This document shows positions 1 through 8,368 of a stretch of 64,000 nt of DNA, piece after piece (positions within the stretch are counted from its first letter, which is position 1; each line of letters opens with the position of its first letter). Origin of the DNA: CAWAPD01 sp963783865 (GTDB taxonomy: Bacteria > Actinomycetota > Thermoleophilia > UBA2241). The notes below the pieces were generated by a model. The model was not told where the DNA came from, did not search any database, and saw only the letters and a program-made list of their open reading frames with translations. The stretch covers positions 434,001 to 498,000 of the forward strand of contig CAWAPD010000002.1 in the NCBI GenBank assembly GCA_963783865.1. The letters run 5' to 3'. A program made the position numbers and the translations under genes.

Positions 1-1439
1 GCCGGCGTGTAGTCGACGCCGTCGGCGCCGTAGACCCTGGTGGCGATCGTCTCGATCTTCTCCTTGATGGAGGCGTCGAGCGGATAGAGGAACTTGAAAT
101 CGCCGCCGCGGTCCGCCGCCGCCTTGACGACCTCGGCCGCCTCCTGGCCCCCGTCGCCGCCCAGCGCGTGGACGTTGATCGGGACGGCGTCCTCGGCGCC
201 GGCGGCCACGGCCGCCTTGCGCACGATCTCGACCTCGGCGTCGCGGTCGAAGGCGAAGCGGTTGATCGTCACCACGACCGGGATGCCGAACAGCTTCATG
301 TTCTCGACCTGCTTGGTCAGGTTCTCGCAGCCCTTCTCGAGGGCGGCGTTGTTCTCGGCCTTGAGCAGCTCGGGATCGACCGGCAGGCCGCCGTGCATCT
401 TGAGGGCGCGCATCGTGCAGGTGATGACCACGGCGCTGGGCGCGAAGCCGCCGTAGCGGCAGATGATGTCCATGAACTTCTCGGAGCCGAGGTCGGCGGC
501 GAAGCCGCTCTCGGTCACGAGGTAGTCGGCGAGCTTCAGGCCGACCTTGTCGGCGATGATCGAGTTGTTGCCCTGGGCGATGTTCGCGAACGGACCCGCG
601 TGCACGAGGGCCGGGTTGCCTTCGAGCGTCTGCATGATGTTCGGCTTGAGCGCATCCTTGAGCAAGGCGGTCATCGCGCCGCCGGCGCCGATGTCGTCGG
701 CCGTGAGCGGCTTGCCCTCGGTGCTGTAGCCGAAGGTGATGCGTCCCAGGCGCTCGCGCAGGTCCTTGAGCGACGTGGCCAGGCCGAGGATGGCCATGAC
801 CTCACTGGCCACGGTGATGTCGTAGCCGGTCTCGCGCGGCAGGCCGTTCAGGCGCCCGCCGAGGCCGACGACGATCTGCCGCAGGGCGCGGTCGTTCAGG
901 TCGACGACGCGGCGCCACGAGATCGTCAGCGGATCGATCTTGAGCGCGTTGCCGTGCATCATGTGCGTCTCGACCATGGCGGCGAGCAGGTTGTTGGCGG
1001 TGCCGACGGCGTGGATGTCGCCGGTGAAGTGGAGGTTCAGGTCCTCCATCGGGATGAGCTGCGAGTAGCCGCCGCCGGCCGCGCCGCCCTTGATGCCGAA
1101 GACCGGGCCCAGAGAAGGTTCGCGCAGCGCCAGCATCGTCTGGTAGCCGATCGCGTTCATCGACTCGGCGAGGCCGATCGACGTGACCGTCTTGCCCTCG
1201 CCCAGCGGCGTCGGGGTGATGGCGGTCACGTTGATGATCTTGCCGTCGGGCTTGTCCTTGAGCCGCTTCAGCACGGCCATGTAGTCGATCTTGGCCTTGT
1301 ACTTGCCGTAGAGCTCGAGCTCGTCGTCGAGGATCCCCGCCTTCCCGGCGATCGCCTGGATCGGCTGCATGGTGGCGGCCTGGGCGATGTCGATGTCGGA
1401 GGGGACCGGGGACTTGCGGGCGATCTTGGTGGGTGTCAA
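1..1439 (-). CDS. fhs: formate--tetrahydrofolate ligase, C-terminus cut by window edge
   Basis: This enzyme makes 10-formyl-tetrahydrofolate from formate, ATP and THF, feeding one-carbon units into biosynthesis or the methyl branch of acetogenic metabolism in the cytoplasm. About 479 residues are present of a usual ~555, so the C-terminal end lies before position 1. The start is the family-typical stretch ending DIDIAQAATMQPI, and the ATP-binding P-loop TPTPLGEGKT is near residues 75-84. I chose the TTG at 1439 because AAGGAGG lies 6-7 nt upstream and no better start follows. It has its own promoter and is separated from larC by a hairpin. The neighbouring methyltransferase genes at 51-58 kb make a catabolic as well as anabolic folate role plausible, but that is inference. 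Confidence 0.95.
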   Translation of the reverse strand, partial: MTPTKIARKSPVPSDIDIAQAATMQPIQAIAGKAGILDDELELYGKYKAKIDYMAVLKRLKDKPDGKIINVTAITPTPLGEGKTVTSIGLAESMNAIGYQTMLALREPSLGPVFGIKGGAAGGGYSQLIPMEDLNLHFTGDIHAVGTANNLLAAMVETHMMHGNALKIDPLTISWRRVVDLNDRALRQIVVGLGGRLNGLPRETGYDITVASEVMAILGLATSLKDLRERLGRITFGYSTEGKPLTADDIGAGGAMTALLKDALKPNIMQTLEGNPALVHAGPFANIAQGNNSIIADKVGLKLADYLVTESGFAADLGSEKFMDIICRYGGFAPSAVVITCTMRALKMHGGLPVDPELLKAENNAALEKGCENLTKQVENMKLFGIPVVVTINRFAFDRDAEVEIVRKAAVAAGAEDAVPINVHALGGDGGQEAAEVVKAAADRGGDFKFLYPLDASIKEKIETIATRVYGADGVDYTP

Positions 1440-1531
1440 CGCGTCCTCCTTGTACAGTCCACTGTCCGCGCGTCTCACTAAGTGGCGGAGGGCGGGCGCG
1501 TGCGGGCGCCGGGGTCCCTCCTGCGGGCCGG

Positions 1532-1561
1532 ATTCTACAGGCGGGCCAAAGAGGGGGTCAA
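1532..1561 (-). promoter_or_regulatory. sigma-70 type promoter of fhs
   Basis: Read on the minus strand there is a TTGACC -35 box (1556-1561), an 18-nt spacer and a TAGAAT -10 box (1532-1537), predicting a start near 1525. The leader would be about 85 nt. It contains a small ACAGT-N2-ACTGT dyad just upstream of the ribosome binding site, of unknown meaning. Confidence 0.65.
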
Positions 1562-1614
1562 ACCTGCGCAAACTTGGCGCGTCGCCCGAAAAACCGGGTG
1601 TTTGCAGGGAGAAC

Positions 1615-1665
1615 GGCGGCCGCGAGGGCGCTCAGGCGGAGCCGGCGAGCGCCCTCGCGGCCGCC
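1615..1665 (-). terminator. GC-rich hairpin at the larC 3' end
   Basis: Perfect 18-bp arms (1615-1632 and 1648-1665) enclose a 15-nt loop. The stem overlaps the last larC codons and its stop codon. There is no U-tract, as for most hairpins in this window, so termination is inferred from position and stability. Confidence 0.6.
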
Positions 1666-2867
1666 TCCGCCTCGCGGTAGACGTCGCGCAGCGGGCGCCC
1701 GGTGCGGGTGGCCACGGCGCGGCAGTCCTCGTACTCCGGCGCGGCCGTCACCAGCTCGCCGCCCAAAAAGCCCAGCCGCACGCGCACCGTGAGGCCGGCG
1801 ACCTCCACCTTCTCGCGCCGCTCGTCGAGCAGCAGGCGCCGGACCGGGGTCACGCGCAGGCCGAAGGTGGAGGTGCCGGCGAAGACGATCTCCGCGGCCT
1901 GGCCGCGCCGCGCGGGCGCGACCAGAGTGTGCAACACCACGCCGGGCCGGCCCTTCTTCATCGTGACCGGCGTGAACCACACGTCGCGCGCGCCCGCCTT
2001 GCGCAGGCGCTCGGCGGTGTCGGCCAGCAGCTCGGGCGACAGGTCGTCGATCGTCGCCTCGAGGAGCTCGACCTCGTCCTCGGACCAGCCGCTCTCGGCC
2101 CCGGCCACGACGCCGGCCGCGGCGGCCGTGTCGATCAGGAAGGCGCGCAGCACGTTCGGCCGGCCGGCGAGCTCTCGCCGGCCGGCCCCCACGCCGGTCG
2201 CCAGCACACGGCCGGCGGGCAGCGGCCCGAACCCGTCGGCGAGCTCGGCCAGCAGGGCGGCGCCGGTCGGCGTGGTGAGCTCGCCGTCGGCATCGGACCC
2301 GCCGGCCGTCGGCAGGCCCTCGAGGAGGGCCACCACGGCCGGCGCCGGCACCGGCAGCTCGCCGTGGGCGGTGCTCACCGTGCCGCCGCCGAGCGCCGGC
2401 GGGGAGGCCACCACGCGAGCCGGCGCCAAGCGGCGCACGAGGGCCAGCACCGCCAGCAGGTCGACGGCCGTGTCGATGCCGGCCAGCTCGTGCAGGCGCT
2501 CCTCGTCGCCGCCGTGCACGGCCCGTTCGGCCGCCGCCATGCGCCCGGCGACGGCGATCACGCCGTCGCGCACATCACGGTCCAGCCGCGCGCCGCGCAC
2601 CGCTTCGACGAGCTCGGCGAACGTCCCGAACCCGGAGCGCTCGTCGACCACGAACCGGTGCGCGCGCAGGCCGCCGGCCCGCACCTCGCGAAGGGTCACG
2701 ACCGCCGGGTCGATGCCGGCGGCGGCCAGCGCCGGGGCCACGACCTCGGCGAGCGGGTCCTGCCCGGCCGCGGCGCTGGCGGCGCACAGCGCCGCCAGCG
2801 CCGCGGCCAGCATGTCGCCGCTCGCCCCGCTGGCGCACTCCAGGTACAGCGTGGCGCGGACGTCCAC
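1632..2867 (-). CDS. larC: LarC-type nickel insertion protein (DUF111 family)
   Basis: LarC is a CTP-dependent nickel insertase that completes the pyridinium nickel-pincer cofactor of lactate racemase LarA and relatives. The 411-residue product has the hallmark N-terminus LYLECASGASGDM (about residues 7-19) and the full family length. LarA, LarB and LarE are not in this window, so it either serves an enzyme encoded elsewhere or acts alone as many solitary homologues appear to. It starts with GTG directly after the DUF1028 stop codon (2-nt gap), so the two are cotranscribed. A 14-bp perfect hairpin lies inside the coding sequence at 2158-2187. Confidence 0.88.
   Translation of the reverse strand: MDVRATLYLECASGASGDMLAAALAALCAASAAAGQDPLAEVVAPALAAAGIDPAVVTLREVRAGGLRAHRFVVDERSGFGTFAELVEAVRGARLDRDVRDGVIAVAGRMAAAERAVHGGDEERLHELAGIDTAVDLLAVLALVRRLAPARVVASPPALGGGTVSTAHGELPVPAPAVVALLEGLPTAGGSDADGELTTPTGAALLAELADGFGPLPAGRVLATGVGAGRRELAGRPNVLRAFLIDTAAAAGVVAGAESGWSEDEVELLEATIDDLSPELLADTAERLRKAGARDVWFTPVTMKKGRPGVVLHTLVAPARRGQAAEIVFAGTSTFGLRVTPVRRLLLDERREKVEVAGLTVRVRLGFLGGELVTAAPEYEDCRAVATRTGRPLRDVYREAEAAARALAGSA
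2158..2187. repeat. perfect inverted repeat inside larC
   Basis: Arms of 14 bp (2158-2171 and 2174-2187) are separated by only 2 nt, covering about codons 227-237 of larC. It belongs to the set of intragenic palindromes described in the findings; at this length chance is not excluded. Confidence 0.6.
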
Positions 2868-2869
2868 CG

Positions 2870-3682
2870 TCAGGCCTCGCTCCCCGCGGGGGATCCCCCG
2901 GCCGCCTCGAGACGCTCGCGCGCCGCCGCGATCTCGCGCTCGAGCGCGGCGTCGTCGACCGGCTCGGCCCAGCCCTCGCGCTCGGCGACGCGAGCCATGA
3001 AGTCAAGGTGGACGTCGCCGTCCTCGTCGGGCGCCGCGGCGATGCCGTACAGCCGCCGCAGCTCGGCCAGCGGCTCGGCGTGGTCCTCCACCTGCAGTCG
3101 CAGGAACGGGACCGCCGTCCTGTGCACGACGAGCAGCGCCGCCGACTGCCTGCCGCGAGCGTCGCCGCCGGCGGCCTGGCCGGCGTCGAGCACGCCCAGC
3201 AGCCGTTCGCCGAAGGGGCGGCCGGCGAGGTCGTGGAACGCCCGCTCCATGGCGGCGACGACCGCCTCGCCGGTGAGGATGTTGCCGGCCAGCGCGTAGT
3301 CGCGACCTCGCCGGCCGCCGCACCACGGGATGCAGCCCCCGCCGGTGAAGGTCGCGCTGCGCCCCAGGGCGTCGATCACGTTCACCTGTCGCCGCTCGGG
3401 TCGCGGGTCGCGGTCGAGCGCCGCCGCCAGCGCCGCTTCGGGGTCGAGCCCGGTGGCCAGGTGGTCGAGGATGGCGGGTCCGAGCGACGGGTTGACCAGC
3501 GACTGGGTGGCGACGGCGCCCACGCCCGCCCGCGCGAACGGGCACAGCATGCCGACCGAGAAGGCCTTCGACGTGACCGCGACGCCCAGCATCCCCGTCG
3601 CCTCGTCACGCGCGGCGATCGAGAAGGTCGCCAGCAGCCGCTCGCGCGCGGTATCGCCCGTACCTGTGTCGCCCGTCTTCAT
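2870..3682 (-). CDS. DUF1028 family protein (Ntn-hydrolase-like)
   Basis: The product of about 270 residues begins with the family signature ATFSIAARD followed by GVAVTSKAFSVG and a TQSLVNP segment, typical of DUF1028 proteins, which resemble Ntn-hydrolases and often carry a C-terminal peptidoglycan-binding extension; none is obvious here. Biochemical function is unknown. An upstream in-frame ATG exists at 3712, but the ATG at 3682 has AGGAGGG at proper spacing, so I chose it. It is the first gene of a two-gene unit with larC and is transcribed divergently from the glycosyltransferase at 3742. The link with nickel-pincer chemistry is only positional. Confidence 0.85.
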   Translation of the reverse strand: MKTGDTGTGDTARERLLATFSIAARDEATGMLGVAVTSKAFSVGMLCPFARAGVGAVATQSLVNPSLGPAILDHLATGLDPEAALAAALDRDPRPERRQVNVIDALGRSATFTGGGCIPWCGGRRGRDYALAGNILTGEAVVAAMERAFHDLAGRPFGERLLGVLDAGQAAGGDARGRQSAALLVVHRTAVPFLRLQVEDHAEPLAELRRLYGIAAAPDEDGDVHLDFMARVAEREGWAEPVDDAALEREIAAARERLEAAGGSPAGSEA

Positions 3683-3710
3683 CTTCGTGGTCCCTCCTGC
3701 GGCAGGGAGC

Positions 3711-3716
3711 ATCGTA
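3711..3716 (-). promoter_or_regulatory. candidate -10 box for the DUF1028-larC unit
   Basis: TACGAT on the minus strand predicts transcription from about 3704 and a 22-nt leader carrying the AGGAGG site. No convincing -35 box is visible. Confidence 0.45.
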
Positions 3717-3729
3717 GCACCGCCCGGGA

Positions 3730-3735
3730 TAGAAT
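3730..3735 (+). promoter_or_regulatory. -10 box placed for a leaderless mRNA
   Basis: TAGAAT ends exactly 6 nt before the ATG at 3742, so the predicted first transcribed base is the A of the start codon. There is no Shine-Dalgarno sequence upstream, which agrees with leaderless initiation. Confidence 0.6.
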
Positions 3736-3741
3736 CCCCTC

Positions 3742-4779
3742 ATGAGGATCGCCCAGATCGCCCCGCCCTGGATCAGCGTGCCGCCGGCCGGCTACGGCGG
3801 CACCGAATGGGTCGTCAAGCACCTGTGCGACGGGCTGGTGGCGGCCGGTCACGAGGTCCACCTGTTCGCCACCGGCGACTCGCGCACGCCGGCCACCCTC
3901 CATGCCCTGTACCCGGAGCAGCTGCCGCACGTGATGGCGCTGCCGGGCGCGATGTCGGCCTACGAGGCGCGGCACGTGGTCGACGCGGTCGAGCAGATCC
4001 GGCGGCTCGACGTGGACGTGGTCCACGACCACTCGGGGTTCCAGCTCGTCGCCTACGACGAGTTCCTCGGCCTGCCGCCCGTGCTGCACACGGTCCACTG
4101 CGCCTTCGACGAGCACGCCTACCCCTTCTACGAGCGGTTCGCGCAGGCCGTCGCCTACGCGTCGATCAGCGATTTCCAGCGCACGCTGGGACCACCCGGT
4201 CTCGACTGGGCGGGGACGGTGTACAACGCCCTGCCGGTCGACGACTGGCCCTACCGCGAGGACAAGGACGGCTACTTGCTCGCCTTCGGCCGCGTCTGCG
4301 AGGCCAAGGGGTTCCACCTGGCGATCGACATCGCCGCCCGCACCGGTCGCCGCCTCGTGATGGCCGGCGTCGTCCAGGACTGGTACCGCGACTACTACGA
4401 GCAGCGTATCCGGCCCTTCGTCGACGGCGACCGCGTCGTCTTCGAGCAAGACGTCAGCGACGCCCGCAAGCGCGAGCTGTTCGCCGGTGCCGCCGGGTTC
4501 CTCTTCCCCATCCTGTGGCCCGAGCCGTTCGGCCTGGTGATGGTCGAGGCGATGGCCTCGGGCACGCCGGTGATCGCCCTGCGTAACGGCTCGGTCGACG
4601 AGGTCGTCGACGACGGGGTGACGGGATTCGTGTGCGACGGCGTCGACCAGCTGGTCGACGCCGTCGCGCGCCTCGACGAGATCGATCCAAAGGTCTGCCG
4701 GCGCACGGTCGAGGAGCGCTTCAGCGTGTCGGCGATGACGGCCGGCTACGAGGCTCTCTACCGCGGCCTGACCGGGTGA
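3742..4779 (+). CDS. GT4-family glycosyltransferase
   Basis: This 345-residue protein is a GT-B fold, retaining glycosyltransferase of family GT4. It begins with MRIAQIAPPWISVPPAGYGG, the N-terminal nucleotide-sugar fold with its glycine-rich loop, and has the C-terminal E-x7-E type motif in PEPFGLVMVEAMASGTPVIA near residues 255-275. The acceptor sugar cannot be told from sequence. It converges with the OtsA-like gene, 69 nt apart, and sits beside two trehalose-type transferases, so a role in compatible-solute or cell-surface glycoside synthesis is reasonable but unproven. It has no ribosome binding site and is probably translated from a leaderless mRNA. Confidence 0.85.
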   Translation: MRIAQIAPPWISVPPAGYGGTEWVVKHLCDGLVAAGHEVHLFATGDSRTPATLHALYPEQLPHVMALPGAMSAYEARHVVDAVEQIRRLDVDVVHDHSGFQLVAYDEFLGLPPVLHTVHCAFDEHAYPFYERFAQAVAYASISDFQRTLGPPGLDWAGTVYNALPVDDWPYREDKDGYLLAFGRVCEAKGFHLAIDIAARTGRRLVMAGVVQDWYRDYYEQRIRPFVDGDRVVFEQDVSDARKRELFAGAAGFLFPILWPEPFGLVMVEAMASGTPVIALRNGSVDEVVDDGVTGFVCDGVDQLVDAVARLDEIDPKVCRRTVEERFSVSAMTAGYEALYRGLTG

Positions 4780-4848
4780 CGTGAGGGCGGGCGGAGGAGC
4801 CCGCCTACTGTGCCGGCGGTGGAGGTTCCGGGATCCGCGGGATGACCG

Positions 4849-6330
4849 TCACGGCTGCATCCCATTCCGCTTCAGCTCGATGTCGGCGAACTGGGCGTCG
4901 ACCCAGCGGTCGACGCCGTTGCGCTCGACGATCGCGCGGATGTTCTCGAGCCGCGCGCGCCGCTCGTCGGCCGGCATCGTCAGCGCCTTCTGGATGGCCC
5001 GCGCCTGCTCCTCGATGTCGAACGGGTTCACGGGCACGGCGAAGGCGCCGATCTCCTCGAAGGCGCCGGTGTTCTCCGACAGGATCAGCACGCCGTTGCG
5101 CTCGTTGGCCAGCGCGCCCTCCTTGGCCACCAGGTTCATGCCGTCGAAGGTGGCGTTGACCATCAGCGCGTCGTAGTGCTTGTAGGCGGCCAGGGTGGCG
5201 GCGAAGTTGTCCTGGATGCGCACGTCGATCGGCATCCAGTCGGTGTTGCCGTGGCGGGTGTTGATCTCGGCGATGGCGCGCATCACGCGGTCCCGGTACT
5301 CGACGTACTCCTCCACGTCCTCGCGCGACGGCTGCAGCAGCGCCAGGAACACGATCCTCTCCTTGAACCTGGGGTACAGCTGCAGGAACCGGTCGAAAGC
5401 GATGAACCCGCGGATGATGTTCTTGGACAGGTCGAGCCGGTCGACGCGCACGAGCAGGTACTTGCGCCGCTTCTCGAGCAGGCGCCGCTCCTCGGCGGCG
5501 ACGCGCGGCGAGCCGAGGGCGTTCGACATGGTCGCCGGGTCGATCGACACGGGATAGGCGCGCACCCACACGCTGCGCCCGTCGAACCGCACCGACTTGG
5601 TGCGGTAGTCCACCTGCGCGTCGAGCACGTCGACGCAGCCCTGCAGGAAGTTGTCGACGTAGTGCTGGGTGTGGAAGGCGACGATGTCGTTGGCCAGCAG
5701 GCCGGTGAAGATCTGCTCGCGCAGCTCGCGCGGCAGCACGCGCCAGTAGTCGGACTGGGCCCACGGGATGTGGACGAACTGCTGCAGGAACGCCTTCGGC
5801 GCGGCGGCCCGCACGCGGGGGGCGGCGGCGTACAGGTGGTAGTCGTGCAACAGGACCACCTGTCCCTCGCCGCCCCCCGGGCCCAGCTCGTCGACGACCG
5901 CGTCGGCGAACAGCTGGTTGACCGGCAGATAGCCGAGGTTCCAGGCGTCGATCTCGTTCTGCGACACGTCGGGGTGACGGCCAAGGTCCCACAGGTAGTG
6001 CTGGATGAACCAGAGCATCGGGTTGGCCACGATGTTGTAGTAGCGGTCGTAGGCCTCGGGATCGGCGACGACGTAGCGCATGCGATACGCCTGGCCCTCG
6101 AGGTCGACCTCGACCGCCCGCCCCTCGGCGGCGAGGCGCTCCTCCTCGGGGCCGAACGCCATGGCGACCCAGACGCCGGGCCGGCGCGCGAGCATCGCGG
6201 TGAGCACCGTCACCAGGCCGCCGGCGCCGCGGGTCACGACCGGCTCGCCCGAGGTGTCGGCGTGGAACGACACCGGTCCGCGGTTGGCGGCCACGATCAG
6301 CTCCGGCCGGTCGTTGCGCATGTCACCCAT
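4849..6330 (-). CDS. otsA: GT20 glycosyltransferase, trehalose-6-phosphate synthase-like
   Basis: OtsA transfers glucose from a nucleotide sugar to glucose-6-phosphate. The roughly 493-residue product has the GT20 layout: LIVAANRGPVSF and a GAGGLVTVL loop at the N-terminus, a central HDYHLYAAAP acceptor motif, and FVHIPW before YWRVLP. I placed the start at ATG 6330, which has AGGGGG about 7 nt upstream; a GTG at 6345 overlapping the treT stop codon is the alternative. No trehalose-phosphate phosphatase (OtsB) domain is fused or adjacent, so a phosphatase must be elsewhere or the product differs (for example another glucosyl-phosphate). It is downstream of and cotranscribed with treT. Confidence 0.82.
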   Translation of the reverse strand: MGDMRNDRPELIVAANRGPVSFHADTSGEPVVTRGAGGLVTVLTAMLARRPGVWVAMAFGPEEERLAAEGRAVEVDLEGQAYRMRYVVADPEAYDRYYNIVANPMLWFIQHYLWDLGRHPDVSQNEIDAWNLGYLPVNQLFADAVVDELGPGGGEGQVVLLHDYHLYAAAPRVRAAAPKAFLQQFVHIPWAQSDYWRVLPRELREQIFTGLLANDIVAFHTQHYVDNFLQGCVDVLDAQVDYRTKSVRFDGRSVWVRAYPVSIDPATMSNALGSPRVAAEERRLLEKRRKYLLVRVDRLDLSKNIIRGFIAFDRFLQLYPRFKERIVFLALLQPSREDVEEYVEYRDRVMRAIAEINTRHGNTDWMPIDVRIQDNFAATLAAYKHYDALMVNATFDGMNLVAKEGALANERNGVLILSENTGAFEEIGAFAVPVNPFDIEEQARAIQKALTMPADERRARLENIRAIVERNGVDRWVDAQFADIELKRNGMQP

Positions 6331-6341
6331 CGTCTGCCCCC

Positions 6342-7583
6342 TCACCCCTTCAGGAGCTCGTTGAAGATCCGCAGATCGTCGCGCAGCAGGCGCGGCGTCA
6401 GGAAATGGCGGCGCACGTGCTCTTTACCCTGACGCGCGATGCCGCCCGCCCAGTCCGGCCGTTCCAGGATCTCCAGGCAGCGCCGGGCGCAGGCGTCGCT
6501 GGAGTCGACCAGGAACCCGGTGACGCCGTCCTCGATCTGGAGCGGGATGCCGCCGACGTCGCCGGCGACCACCGGCCGCGCCTTCCAGAGGCCCTCGCTG
6601 ACCGTGAGACCGAATCCCTCGCGCGTCGACTTCTGGATGACCACGGCGGCGTGGGACTGGAACGCGTTGACCTCGACGCTGCCGATGTTGTCCTGGTTGG
6701 AAAGGACGAAGACGTCGGTATCGCCGCCGACGTAGTCGGTGAGCTTCTCGAGGTACTCCCAGCCTTCGGGGTCGTCCGAGGCCATCGAGCCGATCAGCGC
6801 CAGCTGCACCTCGGGGCGACTCGCCTTGACGGTGCGGTAGGCGTCCACGACCCCGAGCGGGTCCTTCCACGGGTCGAAGCGGGAGACCTGCAGCAGCAGG
6901 GGGCGGTCCACGTCGATGCCGAACTGGCGCACGATGTAGCGCGCGTCGTCGGGCACCAGGGTCATGTTCTTGGGCGCCAGAGGGTCGATCGCCACCGGCA
7001 CCACCTCGAGCGGCACCCCCAGGTCGGCCGGCGCGTACCGGGCCATCGTGTAGATGGCCCGGTCGTAGAGCCGGATGTACGGCAGGAGGTACTCGTAGAG
7101 GCCCGCGTCGGGGGTGGAGGTGTCGATGTGGCAGCGCCAGAGCCAGTGCGTGCCCCCGACGTCGCCCGCGGGCGCCCAGGCGCGCATGGCGCACGGCTGC
7201 GGGTCGTGGATCAGGACGAAGTCGTAGTGATGCGCGAGCCGCTCGGCGTTGCGCCGGTTCACCGTCTCGTAGAGCTCGCGGGCCGCCGCGTCGAGCTGCA
7301 CGGGGGCGCCCTGCAGCCCGTTGTGGAAGTTCTTGGTGACGTTGAAGAAGTCGTTGTCGGCCGTCATGACCTGCCACTCGGCATGCAGGCCCACGTCGTT
7401 CATGAGCGGCACGAGGGTGTAGAGGATCTCGGCCACGCCGCCGCCGAACGAGGTGGCGTTGACGTGCAGCACGCGCTTGCCCGCCAGAGGGGCGGCGAGC
7501 TCCTCGATCTCCGCGTACAGGTCCTTGAGGATGATGCTCTTGTAGTCGGCGATGAACCTGCGGCCGACGTTGACGTCGCGCAT
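6342..7583 (-). CDS. treT: trehalose glycosyltransferring synthase TreT (GT4)
   Basis: TreT joins a nucleotide-diphosphate glucose to free glucose to give trehalose in one step, and can run in reverse. The 413-residue length matches the family, and the diagnostic N-terminal motif HVNATSFGGGVAEIL (about residues 40-54), VPLMNDVG and FFNVTKNFHNGLQG closely resemble archaeal and thermophile TreT. The C-terminal half has the GT4 nucleotide-sugar motif STREGFGLTVSEGLWK. Start ATG 7583 follows GGAGG; GTG 7586 is adjacent. Its stop region overlaps the otsA-like gene, so both are one unit. Having two different trehalose routes in a single operon is unusual. Confidence 0.88.
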   Translation of the reverse strand: MRDVNVGRRFIADYKSIILKDLYAEIEELAAPLAGKRVLHVNATSFGGGVAEILYTLVPLMNDVGLHAEWQVMTADNDFFNVTKNFHNGLQGAPVQLDAAARELYETVNRRNAERLAHHYDFVLIHDPQPCAMRAWAPAGDVGGTHWLWRCHIDTSTPDAGLYEYLLPYIRLYDRAIYTMARYAPADLGVPLEVVPVAIDPLAPKNMTLVPDDARYIVRQFGIDVDRPLLLQVSRFDPWKDPLGVVDAYRTVKASRPEVQLALIGSMASDDPEGWEYLEKLTDYVGGDTDVFVLSNQDNIGSVEVNAFQSHAAVVIQKSTREGFGLTVSEGLWKARPVVAGDVGGIPLQIEDGVTGFLVDSSDACARRCLEILERPDWAGGIARQGKEHVRRHFLTPRLLRDDLRIFNELLKG

Positions 7584-7656
7584 CACGCCTCCAGCGGGGA
7601 CACGGGCGGTGCGCCCGGCGGTGTCGTGGCCCTGCGCGCGTGCCGGCGGCCGCCGG

Positions 7657-8178
7657 TCACAGCACGTCGCGCGAGGGCGGCAGCAGGTCGCTCCGGCGCT
7701 CGGCCAGGCCGAGCCGGCGCAGCCGCACGCCCATCGCCTGCTCGCTGACCTCGAACCGGTCGGCCAGGCGGCGGGCGTCGGCCCCCTCCTCGAGCGCGGC
7801 CCGGCGCACCAGGTGCTCGGGCATCAGCAGCTCCGCCGCGAACAGGTCGGCTTCGCGCTCGAGACGCCGGCCGGCCATGTTGGTCTCGCCCCCGCGCTGG
7901 GGCGCCACCCGGTCGTGGCCGAGCACGAAGTGACCGATCTCGTGGGCGATCGTGAAGCGGCGGCGGCGCTCGTCGCCGCCGCCGCGCAGCTCGATCGCCT
8001 TGCCGTCGCCGAGCGGCACCAGCGCCGCCTCGGAGTGGAACGGCTCGCGCGCCTTCTCGACCAGCGACAGGTTCAGCACGTTGACGATCTCGCGCAGCCG
8101 TACGGGCGCCTCGTCCAACCCGGCGCTCTCGCGCAGGTCGTCGGCGGCACGAAGTATGGCGGCGTCGGTCGTGGGCAT
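7657..8178 (-). CDS. ImmA/IrrE family metallo-endopeptidase
   Basis: This 173-residue protein has the zinc-binding HEIGH motif at residues 79-83 and a downstream glutamate in LEREADLFAAELLMP, the signature of ImmA/IrrE (COG2856) peptidases, which cleave repressor proteins in mobile-element or stress circuits. The C-terminal 50 residues resemble a helix-turn-helix (RLADRFEVSEQAMGVRLRR), so it may combine protease and DNA-binding parts. No XRE-type repressor is adjacent, so the target is not evident. It is transcribed toward treT, 73 nt away, and divergently from the M23 gene. Confidence 0.87.
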   Translation of the reverse strand: MPTTDAAILRAADDLRESAGLDEAPVRLREIVNVLNLSLVEKAREPFHSEAALVPLGDGKAIELRGGGDERRRRFTIAHEIGHFVLGHDRVAPQRGGETNMAGRRLEREADLFAAELLMPEHLVRRAALEEGADARRLADRFEVSEQAMGVRLRRLGLAERRSDLLPPSRDVL

Positions 8179-8221
8179 CGGGCGGTCTCCGTACGGTGGC
8201 CGGGGGCTGCTTCGGGCGACA

Positions 8222-8227
8222 ATCCTA
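8222..8227 (-). promoter_or_regulatory. candidate -10 box of the ImmA/IrrE gene
   Basis: TAGGAT on the minus strand predicts a start near 8215 and a leader of about 37 nt. No clear -35 box is seen. Confidence 0.4.
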
Positions 8228-8356
8228 CCATTCCCGTGCGGCCGCCGTTGGCACCGACCGCGGCGCCCCGCGACCCCCGAACCCGGGCGGCGGCCGCCGC
8301 GTCCCCATCCTGATATGAGGGCGCGTGCGCAGACAGGGCCGGGCGGCGGCCGATGC

Positions 8357-8362
8357 TATACT
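8357..8362 (+). promoter_or_regulatory. extended -10 box placed for a leaderless mRNA
   Basis: TGCTATACT is an extended -10 element whose last base is 6 nt before the ATG at 8369, predicting a transcript that begins at the start codon. There is no Shine-Dalgarno sequence. Confidence 0.65.
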
Positions 8363-8368
8363 CGGGCG

